A DNA stretch of 64,000 nucleotides from Amanita rubescens (Eukaryota > Basidiomycota > Agaricomycetes > Agaricales > Amanitaceae), in NCBI GenBank assembly GCA_015039365.1, contig WION01000065.1, positions 124,001 to 188,000 on the forward strand, in the 5' to 3' direction. The notes under the pieces are model-generated. The model was given only the letters and a program-made list of their open reading frames with translations, was not told the DNA's origin and did not search any database. Shown here piece after piece: positions 1-11,283 of this stretch (its first letter is position 1; every line of letters starts with the position of its first letter). Position numbers and translations under genes: made by a program.

Positions 1-293
1 GGACTGGAGTACTTGTGATTAGCGCAAGCCCTATTTATCTCTCAATAGACCTTAGCGGCATCAGCGATATCGCATATTCATAATTAGAGGCGATTGGGTA
101 GCGGGAATTCCGTGGTTTGCAATTTAGAGTAATAATAAATCTTCCCAAGCGGGCAATTTATTCTGAAGAAAGTAACTTGGATGCCAAAGTTCTTGTTATT
201 ACAGTTTCAAGAGGTAACAGCATTGAACGCTTTTGCATTTGGTCGAAGGCAGGCAAAATCGGATGCTACTCCTAGCAGGGTGCTTTCAATTAA
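1..293. other. Left flank, no gene seen
   Basis: I see no open frame or recognisable gene here. It lies downstream of the minus-strand histone deacetylase and probably holds its 3' UTR and terminator; the neighbouring gene is outside the window. Confidence 0.4.
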
Positions 294-1910
294 TTAACGC
301 AGATCCCTGGTACACGAGGACGATCTGCGTGAGGCAGAAAGCCGATCCTTGATAGCCGGGACCACGCGTTCATAATGCCCTTCAATCGTATGCAGGTATT
401 CTTCAGAATTCTTATCTTGCATCATTCCCGCAGCAACATCAAGCTGCAATGAGTCAGCCCGGTAGAAATGCAATCAGATAATGAACTTGCTGTGAAGGAG
501 GGCGCGTAGAGCGGGAATGCTTCGTGGTCCGGAATTGGGGTATCCGAATCGAGTGGTCGTCCCACCTAGTTGTAGTTGTCTGATAAGCAGCGCCGTAAGT
601 AAGCACATACAGCACACGAACCATTATAGATGTGAGATAAGCCCATGCTCTCGCAACGTTGGGAGAATTGTAGCCTCCTGACCATGAATTAGGATGAGCC
701 TCTAGCGATATCACTTCAAATCATACCTCCCCCGAGCAGCAATTTCTTTCCTTTCCACTTATTCGTAATACGCTCTATACACCAACCCATCGAACCTTCA
801 CCACCGGTCATTGACCAGTTGAATTTCATACACGGGTCCCCCACCAAGCCATCACACCCACACTGTACGACGATATAATCCGGATCGAAGGCGTCCTTCA
901 CGTTTTCGACGATAGGCCATATCCGGGCATAAGTGCAATCAGACGCTCCTTCACGCAATGGAATTGACAACGTAAAAGGGTCAAATGACTCGTCGTCATC
1001 CGAAAGTAGACCACTGAGATGCGAAACGGGAAAGAAGCCCGGCGCAGTGTGATGAATGGATAACGTCTGGAATATCGTGCATCAGCGCTCAACCTTCGGA
1101 TAGACTACAGGTCGATTGATGATTACCAGTACACGAGATGGTCCGCTTCTAACGGGCGCGTAGAAGGCCTCAGAAACCCCATCCGAGAAATGGAGATCCA
1201 AATCCAGATACATGACTCTCGGCCTGTGAATGGGAGAGCTTGGTAGAGTTCGAGGAACGGTGGGTCGCCGGAGTGTCATGAGGGCTAATACACAGTCAGC
1301 TACATAGCAGTAGCCAGACGCACGAGATTTCCGCGCGTGGTGCCTACCCGTGGCGTATTGGATGGATCTACGTCAAAGTAGACAAGGGAAGAATACCTTC
1401 CTCCATCCCAGCATATGGCAATCTCATACTTTGGCTGCTGCAGACATCGTACGGCGGCGAGGGTCGCTCCCGCTATTGAACGAACGTACTCCGAGAGACC
1501 AGGGAACGTAGGACAGTCCTATTGAATAAATTGGGCGATACGCTTCACGCTGAGTAAGGCAACGTACATCTTCCAATCCCCATTCTGAGAGAAGGCCTCC
1601 ACTCTCTTCTGTGATGTTATTCGAGAAGATGAATTCCAGGTATTCTGGATCGTGGTACTGAGAAAGTTCTTTCTGAGAGGCTAATTGTGGCTTAACGAGA
1701 TCTAATCGCCTTTGGTTGGCCAAGTTTAGCGAAAGAAGGCCTAGTGACTTGGCAAGCGTGTGGACGAGTAATGATCTATTCCTGTTGGAGGGAAGGAGTG
1801 ATGATATCTAGGGGATTATATCAATTACACGTTCGAAGAATTTGAACGAGACGGACTTTAACGAGCTCTGTAGAGACAACGTACGCCACTGCTCCGTCTG
1901 GTTGAAACAT
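294..1910 (-). CDS. HOS1: Class I histone deacetylase, Hos1-like
   Basis: Zinc-dependent lysine deacetylase acting on histones in the nucleus. Read from about eight exons. Exon 1 encodes MFQPDGAVAYVVSTELVK and splices (intron 1808-1856) to SSLLPSNRNRSLLVH. Further exons give HDPEYLEF, GLED|DCPTFPGLSEYV (intron 1519-1567) and WDGGR|HHARKSRASGYCYVAD (intron 1344-1396), the catalytic His-His pair. Then come DLDLHFSDG (metal ligands Asp and His), SIHHTAPGFFPVSHLSG, the metal Asp in QCGCDGLVGDPC, and LLLGGGGYNSPN with the catalytic Tyr. The HFSD variant, in place of HHGD, and RKSRASG are what I associate with the fungal Hos1 branch rather than Rpd3 or Hos2. The C-terminal exon (SEEYLHTIEGHYERVVPAIK) is reached only through a GC-AG intron. 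No break was found. The start at 1910 is supported by the family-typical VAYVVS N-terminus. Confidence 0.9.
444..490 (-). other. GC-AG intron in the histone deacetylase
   Basis: The exon ending in PLYAPSFT is followed by GCAAGT, not GT, and the next exon (LDVAAGMM) begins after CAG. The 47 bp intron carries a CTGAC branch-point-like motif. No GT donor nearby keeps the frame. Confidence 0.75.
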
Positions 1911-2045
1911 TCTGTCACGCAATCATGTAACAAGAAGAAACGTGTTGCACGCTACTACAAGTTTCGTCTACGTATATATAGTTATATAGCTGGTAAGCTG
2001 ATTAGTCCAAAACAGCAGAGTACATACAACACGTTCCTTACCTCA

Positions 2046-2510
2046 TCACTGTGCTCGACAAATCACCTCTCCTGGCAACCCTAATTGCAAAGCCTCCCGT
2101 GCTTCTAGCCATTCATTTTCCTTGTCCTTCGTTTTTACTACTGCAATCTCTCCCAACCCCAGTGGTTTTATTGTCTGAGCTCTTCGCCCCGAACACAACC
2201 GCCGTAATTCTGATTGGTCCAGGAAAATCCGTTTGCTCGGTTTGCTAATGAGCGACATGGCACTCAGCACCGGACGGTCGTCGCGGTATTTGAGGTCTAC
2301 CCATATCCTCCGCTGGGCCTCTCCCGCAGAGTCAAACTTTGTTGGGGAGGGTTCTTGAATGGTACCACGCGTAATATTAGAGATGAAGCCGGAACGAAGT
2401 AAGATAGATAGAATGGCGAGATTTTGGGTGTTGTGGTGAACGGCTATCTTATGATGCCGGGCACGAAAGGCATTTTGGATGCGAGCACAGAGATCATGAG
2501 GCAAAGTCAT
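2046..2510 (-). CDS. mrps8: Mitochondrial ribosomal protein uS8m (MRPS8)
   Basis: Single-exon 154-residue protein of the small mitoribosomal subunit, binding the central domain of the small rRNA. The N-terminus TLPHDLCARIQNAFRAR, the central LSILLRSGFISNITRGT and the C-terminal blocks LKYRDDRPVLS, SLISKPSKRIF and LCSGRRA are the conserved bS8/uS8 order with the fungal mitochondrial style of ending (EAREALQLGLPGEVICRAQ). The length fits fungal Mrps8. It ends 135 bp upstream of the deacetylase start on the same strand and is divergent from the MFS transporter 210 bp away. The ATG at 2508-2510 is the first in frame and starts directly at the conserved MTLPHDL. Confidence 0.9.
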   Translation of the reverse strand: MTLPHDLCARIQNAFRARHHKIAVHHNTQNLAILSILLRSGFISNITRGTIQEPSPTKFDSAGEAQRRIWVDLKYRDDRPVLSAMSLISKPSKRIFLDQSELRRLCSGRRAQTIKPLGLGEIAVVKTKDKENEWLEAREALQLGLPGEVICRAQ

Positions 2511-2720
2511 CTGCTATGAATGAACCGCGTGGGCGGCATAGAAAATTACGGAGTACATTCCCACGATGTTCATTGTGTATCATGTATCTTTACTCACCGC
2601 GCTCATGTAGAAATATCACTTTGCGATGGGCACGGAAGATCCCATCGGCCACTAGCGCGAAATGGAATGCCGTACCTCCCTATATACAGGGCCTAGCGCA
2701 GCCCACATGTTAGATTCCTA

Positions 2721-5111
2721 ATGTCCCTAGACGAGAAACAACAGGGCGAGATTGACATTGACCTCGCGACATTCCACGAAAAGAATGCCGGTCGCCTTGT
2801 CATTGATCCAGCGTATGTCATATTAATTTTTAAATGCATTCACCGCTTGACTTGCCCCACCACAGCGAAGCCAGAGCAGAATTCGGTGAAGAATTCGCAT
2901 CTCGTCTAAAACTATCCAGCGACGGAACAAAAATCCTCTGGCCTCAGCCGTCAGACTCACCAAATGACCCGCAGAATTGGTCCGACTCTCAGAAAACTCT
3001 CAACCTCATCATTATCACCCTTGCTGCTATTGTGCCCGACTTCGATTCTGGAATAGGTGCGTGAATTTATATTGTCCTCGGCCCAATCTAAACGCGCGCG
3101 CGAATTAGGCATTGCTGCCATTTTTCCACTTGCAGAACAGTACCATACTACCCCTGGAATGATAAACGACCTCACGTCCAAGTAAGCCGATCTTCGACAT
3201 CACTGTAATTCTACTGAGCGTATCACAGTTGGAGTATCTTTCTGTTAGGTGGGAATGAGATCGTCATTGCTAACTTCGTATTTAATTTTCGGTAAGGCTG
3301 GGGTGGCATTGCCGCTGTGATGGTGGTCCGGCGTTATGGTCGTTTACCAGTCTTATTCTGGTCTCAGGTATTGCATACATCATCTGTACGATCTTCTTTG
3401 GCTGATACCACGTGCAATCCTAGGTTCTAGCTTTAGGGTTTTTGATTGGCGCAACACTTGCACCTAATCTGAAGACTTTTGCCGGTGAATAGATGCAGAG
3501 TTTCTACCCTTCGACTTCTCTGCTAACTGTCTTCCGAAGCGATGAGGTGCCTAACCGCTTTTTTCGGGTATGCTGCAATAGTCCCATTTATATCGCGCTC
3601 TGCTAATTTACCCTGAAGCACCGCACCGCAGGTAACGGTGAGTATCCGACGGTGATACCTTGGGTTAACGCTTCTGAATGTCGTCATAGGGTCTTTACAT
3701 TGTCACAGATATGTATCCCTTCCATCTGCAAGCGAGGCAGGTACGTACCCGATAGTTCTTTACTTTGATTGTACTCACAGTTTTGAAAAGCTTAATCTCT
3801 GGACGATGGGGTTTATTATGTCTCCATTCCTTTCCCCATTTGCATGTGGTTTCCTTGCCGCAAAACAAAATTGGAGATGGGCGTACAGTATTGGATGCTT
3901 TTATTCTTTCGTCGTGGTTGTTCTCATCGCGCTCTTCTTCCGAGAAACGTAAGATCACTATACAGCAACGACGAGCTTGGAACTAACGAATGTTCTTGCG
4001 AAGCATGTACGATCGCGCCCTCAAACATATACCCGAAGCACCAACCACTGGCCTTCGAGCCAGAATCGAGACACTAGTTGGCATAACAGGTTACAGGATG
4101 GCAAAATATCGGCCATCGTGGAAGGAAGCTATCTGGTCACCGTTTGACGTCGTTTGGCGACCCCACGTCCTCAGTCTGATTATATTCGCGGTATAATATG
4201 CTGCTTCTTGCTCATTTGAGATCGTGACGAGTCTTCACCAGGGTGCCATCTTTGGATTCGGTATTGGAATCAATGTTTGTGTTACCAGCAAGCGCGATAC
4301 TCGTCCTGACTCGTATGCAGGTCACGACAGTCGTTTTCCTGGGGAGCCCTCCACCCGTCGGATTTGGTCTGAGTCCAATAGCTATCGCTGCCATGTATGC
4401 AACACCTATCGTAAGTTTTGCACCCCATTTACAAAAACACAAAGCGACATTTACATAGGTGTCCGTCATTATCGGAGAGTTGACCGGCCGCTTCACCAAC
4501 GAGTGGATCCAGAACGTGAGCATTAAAAGAAATAAAGGCGTCTTTGAAGCGGAGAATCGTCTATGGTAACGTCCATATCGTACACTCGAAAATTTATCTT
4601 ACGACCTGGTTGACAGGGCATGCTATCTGGCGGTTCCTTTCTTCGTCTGTGGATTCATTGTCATCGGAGCTTCGTTCCAGAAGCACCTCAGCCTGGGAGC
4701 AGTCATCATGGGCTGGGGAATCGCCGAGTTCTCGATCATGATCAATACCGTGGCTGTGTACGCCTATCTCAATGACGCCTTTCCGAGGCATCAAGGCGAA
4801 GTTTCTGCCCTTATCAACTTGGCACGCGTTCTTGGAGGTGTGTTTGAGTGCCAGTCTTCCATTTCTTTCTTGACGAGGGCCAATTCGCGGAAAAGGATTT
4901 GCTGTCCCGTACTTTCAAGTTCCATGGGCCGCCAAGAGGGGTGCACTAGAAACGTATGGTGTTGAGGCAGCGTGAGTTTCTTGAATCGTGGTCCAAGCGA
5001 GAGCTAACCTTGCGAGGTGCCAGTATCATTGCAGGCCTATTCCTGCTTATTGTGCCCGTCATCCAGGCCAAAGGGCGACATCTGCGTCACCGCTTCTCCC
5101 TCCACGGATGA
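2721..5111 (+). CDS. Major facilitator superfamily transporter
   Basis: Multi-exon 12-TM transporter of the fungal DHA1-like type in the plasma membrane. Substrate unknown. Exon 1 ends DPA and joins EARAEFGEEFASRLKL. The marker DPQNWSDSQKTLNL precedes TM1. Further joined segments are GIAAIFPLAEQYHTTPGMIN, NWSIFLLGWGGIAAV, RRYGRLPVLFWSQVLALGF, MRCLTAFFGTAPQVTG, DMYPFHLQARQ, FEKLNLWTMGFIMSPF, FALRET-like ALFFRET, MYDRALKHIPEAP, FGLSPIAIAAMYATPIVS, IIGELTGRFTNEWIQNVSIK and a last exon ending GRHLRHRFSLHG. About ten introns of 45-70 bp have GT-AG ends and keep the frame, so the gene looks intact. Divergent from mrps8, convergent with snurportin. Confidence 0.88.
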
Positions 5112-5298
5112 TAACATACCCGTGCATTACTTTGTATTTGTATATACAGTTGAAGTACGAGCGTCAGGCAAGAAGAATTTTTTACAAGTCCATATCCATG
5201 CCTCTATGCCCCAAGAATTTCCTTTCCATCCTCCTCTTGACGAGCCTAGCACATCAAGAAATCAACACAAAGTACTCATTCATGGGCAGATGAGACAC

Positions 5299-7010
5299 TC
5301 ACCTCTCAAAAAGATCCAAAGGACTCTCCCCACCCGCCCTTTTCAACGGACCGCTCCCACTCCCGCCCACATCGGTATTAGTACCCTTCTCCCTCTTCAC
5401 CCCATTCTTGTTGTTTTTCGTTTTCCCACCTTCATCCCGCTCCTCCTTTTCATACCCCACGATCGGAATCCAACTACTCAATGGACTCGTTCCAGGTTCA
5501 TAACTCGACTCGGCAACATACAACAATAAACCATCCGGCTGGATAAACGTGTCGACTTGCACGGAAGCAACCGCCGTCGCTGCAGTAAATGTCATCGTAG
5601 TAGGCTTGCTGCTAGGCGGCGGCGGCAGTGGCGGTAGTGGTGAGTGTGATGCGGCGCTAGCGCTTTGGTGAGCAAAAGAGAAGGAAAAGGTCTGCTGAGT
5701 CGGCGTCGGCGCTAGACTTGGACTTGCCGGCCCTGCATTCGCGGCATCGACGTCCATTCCACCTGCGTCACGATCTTCTCCATCCGAGTTAAAGACGGGG
5801 ACGTTGATCATGATGCTTCGCATGGTCCGAGTTGAGGGTATGATCTGCTCGTACAAATAAGAAAGAGAAGTATCTGTGTGGTAGGGAACAGGAAGGAACG
5901 TTGTCGGGTGAGAGAATTGGTATTTGAGAGTAGTAGTAGGAGTAGTCAAAATGGACATGGGCGGCGGTACAGATACCATAGGTAGCGGTACAGTGGCTTG
6001 GTATCCCGTCATGGACGGCACGGACTGGGTAATCTCTGCCAAACGTGTGTCTCGCCACCAGAACCTATCGATCCGTCATCGACAGCTATTTAATAAACCC
6101 ACAGAACACACCTAAACCGTGCCTCGCAATCGGCCACGTCTTGTCCTTTCCATTTGATCACGTCCAAGACGTGTAAAATGCCATTGTCTTTCCAGTTTGC
6201 GTCCAATATGCAGTCCAGAATCGTCAAAGGAGGCAGTGCGGAAGGAAAGCGCGTAATCAGAGTTTTACCTAGCAGACGCGAGCGAAGTGTCGTGTTGGGT
6301 GCTTGGGATAACGCTTTATTAGGGCGCGTTCAAGGGCGAGCGCATTACTCACCGACACCTGCTACACCGGATGACTGGTAGGTTACTGCTAGACACCGCT
6401 TGCCCACCGGGACGGGCCCAACCGCCACCCAACCGGTCTCCAAATCGGTTGGCAAGCCATCGCCCAACACCTGATCGCCAGAGTCAAAGGGAGATATGCA
6501 AGGATCGACCATCTCCAAGAGCTCCGCATACATGCACTTGTCTGCCCATTTGCTAGGCTTCTTGGCACCGCGACCACCACCGCGCTTCTTCTTCTTGCTC
6601 TTCTTTTTAACAGTGCCGACTTGGACAGGCATAATGATCTGTTGTTGTTCTTTCATCCCAGGCACAAACGAGGCGACGCCGGACGAGGGAGCGATAGCAG
6701 CCAGTTGTTCGTCTTCATCTTCGTCCTCATCAGACAATGTCATATCCGCAAAGACATCGAGCTGCCTAGCCGAATCAAACTTTTGTGCACGTCGCTATCT
6801 CGCTCATCAGATAAAAGAAAAGAGGGAAAAACAGGGGAACTCACCCGTTTCTGTTCCTCCAAAGCCTGCAAACGAGCAACATCAGTACAAGCATCCGGAC
6901 GTGAAACAGTACAGTGAACACCTTGCCTTGGACCTTCTGGCCTCCTGTGTCAACTTGACATCTCGGATTGTCGTAGGCGGCAACTTGAAGGTGATCTTCC
7001 TCTCCAACAT
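5299..7010 (-). CDS. SNUPN: Snurportin-1-like snRNP import adaptor
   Basis: Predicted adaptor that binds the trimethylguanosine cap of spliceosomal snRNPs and carries them to importin beta. Exon 1 (MLERKITFKLPPTTIRD...RRSK) plus a 21 bp exon 2 (ALEEQKR) and FDSARQLDVFADMTLSDED form an importin-beta-binding-like basic/acidic N-terminus. A K/R-rich stretch leads to KWADKCMYAELLEMV, followed by the cap-binding fold: GWVAVGPVPVGKRCLAVTYQ, TTLRSRLLGKTLITRFPSAL, ILHVLDVIKWKGQDVADC and RFWWRDTRLAEITQ. The C-terminal half includes FIQPDGLLLYVAESSYEPG and a low-complexity Pro/Ser stretch, then a Lys/Gly tail. All five joins hold the frame, but the first requires a GC donor. The start is 70 bp from the divergent CIA1 start. 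The alternative, a shorter protein beginning at MTLSDED, would lose the importin-binding part. Confidence 0.82.
6866..6926 (-). other. GC-AG intron in snurportin
   Basis: Exon 1 ends RRSK with AAG|GCAAGG, and the 21 bp exon 2 starts after TTTGCAG. The nearby GT (4 bases downstream) would put exon 2 out of frame, and exon 2 is phase 0 at both ends, so a GC donor is the simplest reading. A different exon 1 is the alternative. Confidence 0.6.
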
Positions 7011-7080
7011 GTGGAACCCTAACCTTACAACAAGGTTACGATGATGAGATTAGGTGCAGTGCCGCGGCTGATTGCAGATT
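7011..7080. promoter_or_regulatory. Bidirectional promoter, snurportin / CIA1
   Basis: Only 70 bp separate the two divergent start codons, so both 5' UTRs and core promoters must overlap here or extend into the opposite gene. No TATA box was seen. Confidence 0.5.
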
Positions 7081-8211
7081 ATGACGACGTACGCCATTCG
7101 TCCGGTGGCTCAACTTGCAGCGCACGAGGATCGCGCTTGGCACGTTGCTTGGAACCCAACCAGTCCTCTGCTTGCGACATGTTCCGCGGACAAGAACGTG
7201 CGGGTGTATCAATACCACCGAAAAGAGACGGGAGAAATTGAATTTACGCTGGTACGCGAGGTGTCTACGGGTCACACAAAGACGGTCAGAGCTGTGGCGT
7301 GGTCACCCTCTGGGGAGATGCTGACTACGGCTTCGTTTGACTCGACGATTGGGGTATGGGTGTCAGAGGAAGGAGAATGGGAATGTGTCAGCACGCTAGA
7401 GGGGCATGAAACGGAGTGTAAAAGCGTTGGATACTCGTGCACTGGAACACTGCTGGCAAGTTGCAGCAGAGACAAGACGGTGTGGATCTGGGAAGGTGAG
7501 CAGAGAGTGCCAAGAGTTGGTTGGTTGAAAGGGCAACTAAATCGAACTTTAGTGCTACCTGACTATGAATTTGAATGTGTGTCTGTGCTGATGGAGCACA
7601 CTCAGGACGTCAAATGTGTTGCATGGCATCCGAGCGAAGAGGTTCGTCAACACTTTTATATATCTCTCTCTCGGGCTTAACGTTGAATGCAGATCCTCGC
7701 GTCTGCATCTTACGACGATACGATCAAACTGTACATTGACGATCCATCCGACGACTGGTATTGTTTCTCTACGCTGACAGGACATGGATCTACGGTATGG
7801 TCTGTTGCGTGGTCACCCTCGGGCAGTTACCTGGCCAGCGGGTCTGATGACCAGACAGTGCGGATATGGAAGAGGGTGGCGGCGCACAAATGGGAGAACG
7901 TGCTTGTGCTATCAGGGCACGAGCGGAGCGTATATAGCGTCTCGTGGGGAAAAGGAAAAGGTCGGGCTGTGGTGGAGGGAGAGGAGTACGTGGGGTGGTT
8001 GGGGAGCGTGGGCGGGGATGGGGTGATACGAGTATGGGAGGTTGTGGAACGAAAAGGTAAGACAGTTGCGAAGGAAATTTGGTGTGAGAGGGAAAGTCAC
8101 GGGGTGCACGATGCAAACACTGTCAGTTTCTGTGGACGGGAGGGATTCGAGGGGTTGTTAGCGACAGCTGGTGATGATGGATGGATTCGATTGTGGGAGA
8201 TCATAGCGTGA
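7081..8211 (+). CDS. CIA1: CIA1/CIAO1, cytosolic Fe-S assembly WD40 protein
   Basis: Seven-bladed WD40 propeller that works in the CIA targeting complex, handing Fe-S clusters to cytosolic and nuclear proteins. Start ATG at 7081 (MTTYAIRPVAQL). Blades are visible as HEDRAWHVAW...LLATCSADKNVRVYQ, GHTKTVRAVAWSPSG...ASFDSTIGVW, GHETECKSVGYSCTG...SRDKTVWIWE, EHTQDVKCVAWHP, ASASYDDTIKLY, GHGSTVWSVAWSPSG...SGSDDQTVRIW, GHERSVYSVSW and LLATAGDDGWIRLWEI. Two introns (7496-7551 and 7640-7691) are GT-AG and in phase. The arrangement of blades, the DDWYCF segment and the C-terminal NTVSFCG...GDDGWIRLWE match CIAO1 proteins. Its stop lies 13 bp before the HIS5 start on the same strand. Confidence 0.93.
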
Positions 8212-8224
8212 GATAATACGAGTC

Positions 8225-9379
8225 ATGCCATTTCAACTCGAACGCGCTATTCGACCCAACATACTCTCGCTTGTACCCTATCGATGTGCACGAGATGATT
8301 ACCAGATCGGGATTCTACTAGACGCAAATGAAAATGCACTCGGTTCTTCTGTAGATCTAAATTCAGATCTCTCACTTCACCGGTACCCCGATCCGTCACA
8401 TCCCACAATCAAATCTCGCGTCGCTGCACTTCGCGGTCTTCCTTCGCACGCTCACGTCTTCCTTGGCGTCGGTTCAGATGAGGTCATCGATCTCCTCATT
8501 CGTATCGCAGTCACCCCCTCCAAAGAAAAGATCCTCATCACTCCACCTACCTATGGCATGTATTCCGTAGCTGCCAACGTTAACGACGTCGGCGTAGTCA
8601 AGGTCCCACTTTGTCTCACTCCAGAAAATGGTGAAGGAGGCGAAAACGGCAGGTTCAGCGTTCCCGTAGAGGACATTAAACGCGCCATCGCAGACGATCC
8701 CTCGATTAAACTCATATTTTTATGCTCACCCGGAAACCCAACCGGAACACTCGTTTCTCTCAATGCTATCGAGTCTATCCTACAAAACTTTGACGGCATC
8801 CTCGCCGTAGACGAAGCCTACATCGACTTTGCCCGTCCGGGTACTTCCGCCGTGTCGCTCATTGCCCGCTACCCAAATCTCGTTGTGATGCAGACCCTCT
8901 CTAAAGGCTTTGGTCTGGCCGCCGTCCGGCTCGGCATCGCCCTTGCCCAACCTCCCCTCATCCAGATCCTCTCAAACACAAAGGCCCCCTACAATATATC
9001 CTCTCCGTCCGCTCATATCGCCCTCGCCGCACTTGCCCCCGAGGCTATCACTTCCATGCAAGCCAAGGTAGCCCAGCTTGTTGCGTCTCGTGCAACCCTC
9101 TTGCATTCCCTCGCCGCCCTCGAGCCGCTCGGAGTAGGTTCGCACGTTGGCGCAAACGACGCCAACTTTGTCGTAGTTCGTATTCTAGGCCATGATAAGC
9201 ATCCAGACAATGAACGCGCGTTCAAGGTCTACAAGTTGCTGGCAGAGGAAAACGGGGTTGTGATCAGGTTCAGAGGAAAAGAACCCGGTTGTGTGGGCTG
9301 TGTGCGCATCACTGTAGGAACAGAAGAGGAGAATAGAATCGTGATAGAAAGACTACGCAAGGTTTTGCAGGAGGTGTAG
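8225..9379 (+). CDS. HIS5: Histidinol-phosphate aminotransferase
   Basis: PLP-dependent class I/II aminotransferase converting imidazole-acetol phosphate to histidinol phosphate in histidine synthesis. Intronless, 384 residues, the usual fungal length. Seen: N-terminal RPNILSLVPYRCARDDY, DANENALG, YPDPSHPTIKSRVAALRG, GSDEVIDLLIR, CSPGNPTGT, AVDEAYIDFA (Asp and Tyr contacting PLP), QTLSKGFGLAAVRLG with the Schiff-base Lys in SKGFG, and C-terminal FRGKEPGCVGCVRITVG with the substrate-binding Arg. The sequence is intact. No separate promoter is possible within the 13 bp upstream gap, so transcription must begin inside CIA1 or run through from it. Confidence 0.95.
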   Translation: MPFQLERAIRPNILSLVPYRCARDDYQIGILLDANENALGSSVDLNSDLSLHRYPDPSHPTIKSRVAALRGLPSHAHVFLGVGSDEVIDLLIRIAVTPSKEKILITPPTYGMYSVAANVNDVGVVKVPLCLTPENGEGGENGRFSVPVEDIKRAIADDPSIKLIFLCSPGNPTGTLVSLNAIESILQNFDGILAVDEAYIDFARPGTSAVSLIARYPNLVVMQTLSKGFGLAAVRLGIALAQPPLIQILSNTKAPYNISSPSAHIALAALAPEAITSMQAKVAQLVASRATLLHSLAALEPLGVGSHVGANDANFVVVRILGHDKHPDNERAFKVYKLLAEENGVVIRFRGKEPGCVGCVRITVGTEEENRIVIERLRKVLQEV

Positions 9380-9775
9380 ACTGGACGTTATATTTAAATA
9401 AAAGTAGTAACAAATCAAATTCTCCCACGCTACCTTGCAAATGAATATTTTTATATCTATTGGTTAGATTATTATTTTCTCTGTCAATAGTTTTAATATC
9501 TTTGAAAATTAATGTTTAATATACTATATAATGTTGGTCTTAAAAAATTAAATAAATAAATAAATAATAAGAAACATCATAGATTCTATTATTGTGCTTG
9601 ATTTACTGTGACTCTGGTGGTGGGAGTGATTTATAAGTGATTGAAAGGGGTGCCTGCCAAATGGGGCTGGACCCTGATGCAGAATGTTCCGAGTGGTGAT
9701 TGCCAAATGTTCCCCTCCCCTTCTTTTCCTCCTCATTTTCAGCCTCCCTGTGCTCTGCATAGTGTTTGAAAGTCC

Positions 9776-10715
9776 AGTCCATTAGGACCAAAAAAAACCA
9801 GAACTGGACCGGACTGTGACTGGATTTGGACTGGGACTGGTCTTTTTTCAGATTTTTAAAAATAAAAAAACTGCAAAAAACTGGTTTGGACTTTTTTTTT
9901 AGCCTTACATACATGGAACCTATTTTACTTTTGTTACCCTCTATTTTACCAATTTTTTGAGCCATGAAATGTGGGAAATGGTTAAGATTTCAGCTCACAG
10001 TGACATTTTTCATATAAAATCAAATAAAATCTGAATTCTAAGATAATCTAAACATGATTAATGTAGGTACAGGTGTGGGAGGGTGTGAGAGGGTGCAGTG
10101 AATTTAATTGGGCATAGTTAATCAGTGGGAGGGCAAGGGTCAGCAACAATGGGTTTCATTCTCTCTTTGGTGATCTCTTTGGTGATCTCTTTGGCAATGT
10201 TTGGCAGTCTCCCGGTTTCATCAAAAATGGTTTTCATGTGGGTTACCTGGAGTGCAGCTAGGGTGAGAGTGTGTGTGAGAGGGCAGTGGGTCCAATGGGG
10301 CATACTAGTTGAGCAGTGGGAGGGCAAGGGTCAGAAACAATGGGTTTCATTCTCTCATCTCTCTTTGGTGATCTCTTTGGCAATCTCTTTTTGGCAATGT
10401 TTGGCAGTCTCCTGCCATCATCAAAAATGGTTTTCATGTACTTAACTGGCATGCAGCTGGGTGTGAGAGGGTATGAGAGGGTATGAGAGGGTGCAGTGGG
10501 GTCCAATGGAGCATAGTTGAGCAGTGGGAGGGTGAGGGTTAGCAACACTGGGTTTCATATAGTTTACACAAGTCAGTTCTGACATTGAAGACTGGTCCTG
10601 GTCCAGACTGGTCCAAGACTGGTCTTAAACGGTCCAGTTCCAGTTCTTTTGATATCAGGGACACCGGTTCTGGTCCTTCCAAAAAAGGCAATAAAAACTG
10701 GACTGGACCAGACTT
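9776..10715. repeat. Repeat island with inverted CTGGTCC-rich tracts
   Basis: A tract rich in GGACTGG/CCAGT words at about 9776-9890 is mirrored by CTGGTCC/GGTCCAG words at about 10585-10715. Poly-T/poly-A runs lie inside both. Together they look like degenerate inverted arms around the tandem array between them, as in a fold-back or non-autonomous element. The sequence from 9380 to 9776 is A/T-rich with an (AAAT)n run near 9549-9572. No transposase frame was seen. Confidence 0.5.
10073..10561. repeat. Tandem repeat, about 190 bp unit, 2.5 copies
   Basis: Copies at about 10073-10260, 10261-10459 and a partial 10460-10561. Each runs through GTGAGAGGGTGCAGTG, GAGCAGTGGGAGGGCAAGGG, CAATGGGTTTCATTCTCTC, tandem TTTGGTGATCTC words and TGTTTGGCAGTCTCC, ending with TCAAAAATGGTTTTCATGT. 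Copies differ by short internal expansions. Confidence 0.75.
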
Positions 10716-10854
10716 TAAAACTCTAGCTCCATGTGCCCTCATGGGCACGTGCAGATGCTGGGACTTTGTGCCCAGTAGTTAGATGTGACAATGTACTGCC
10801 AGTACTGGAGGGTGCATCATATATTTACTTGGTCATATTACTCACATGATATAT

Positions 10855-11078
10855 GAAAATTGTTTATTACAGGATAATTGCTCTGATGCTTGGGCACTTG
10901 CGGATGGATGTACATAGATGATGCAATCAAACACCATGCTGGCCTGGTGGAAAATGTCTTCACAGATGGAAAATTCAAAGCAACAAAACTCAAAAAAGCA
11001 ATCAAATCTGTGGTAGAGACTGTGATTCATGATCCTGAATCACCCTTATTAGAAGGTGATCATCCTGGAGTCTGTTGA
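10855..11078 (+). pseudogene. Patatin-like phospholipase fragment
   Basis: After an acceptor-like TTTATTACAG one frame reads IIALMLGHLRMDVHR, and one base shift later another reads IDDAIKHHAGLVENVFTDGKF...KATKLKKAIKSVVE...HDPESPLLEGDHPGVC. This order (ALMLGRLRM, then a YxxL/VF segment, then LExAIKxxV) is that of fungal patatin-like phospholipases just after the GxSxG nucleophile. The catalytic part is missing and a frameshift with a stop separates the two halves. Embedded in the repeat island, so probably a captured gene piece. Confidence 0.45.
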
Positions 11079-11283
11079 ATGTGAGTGTATTACCTACTCT
11101 CTTATGCATTTAGATCTTAAATCAGATGTGATTGATGCATGGCAAGGACTCTCAATTTGCCTGATACCCTCACCACAGCCTTCAGATGAAGCAGAAGCTT
11201 ATGAACCATTTAAAGTGATAGAATTAGATTAGTAACACTTGAATATACATACAATCTAATTCACACTGTGCCTTGTGATTTTC

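Noticed and set aside
3500..3720. Apparent stop codons inside the MFS transporter
   Set aside because: Two GT-AG introns here join to AFFGTAPQVTGLYIVTDMYP, which matches the family without a break.
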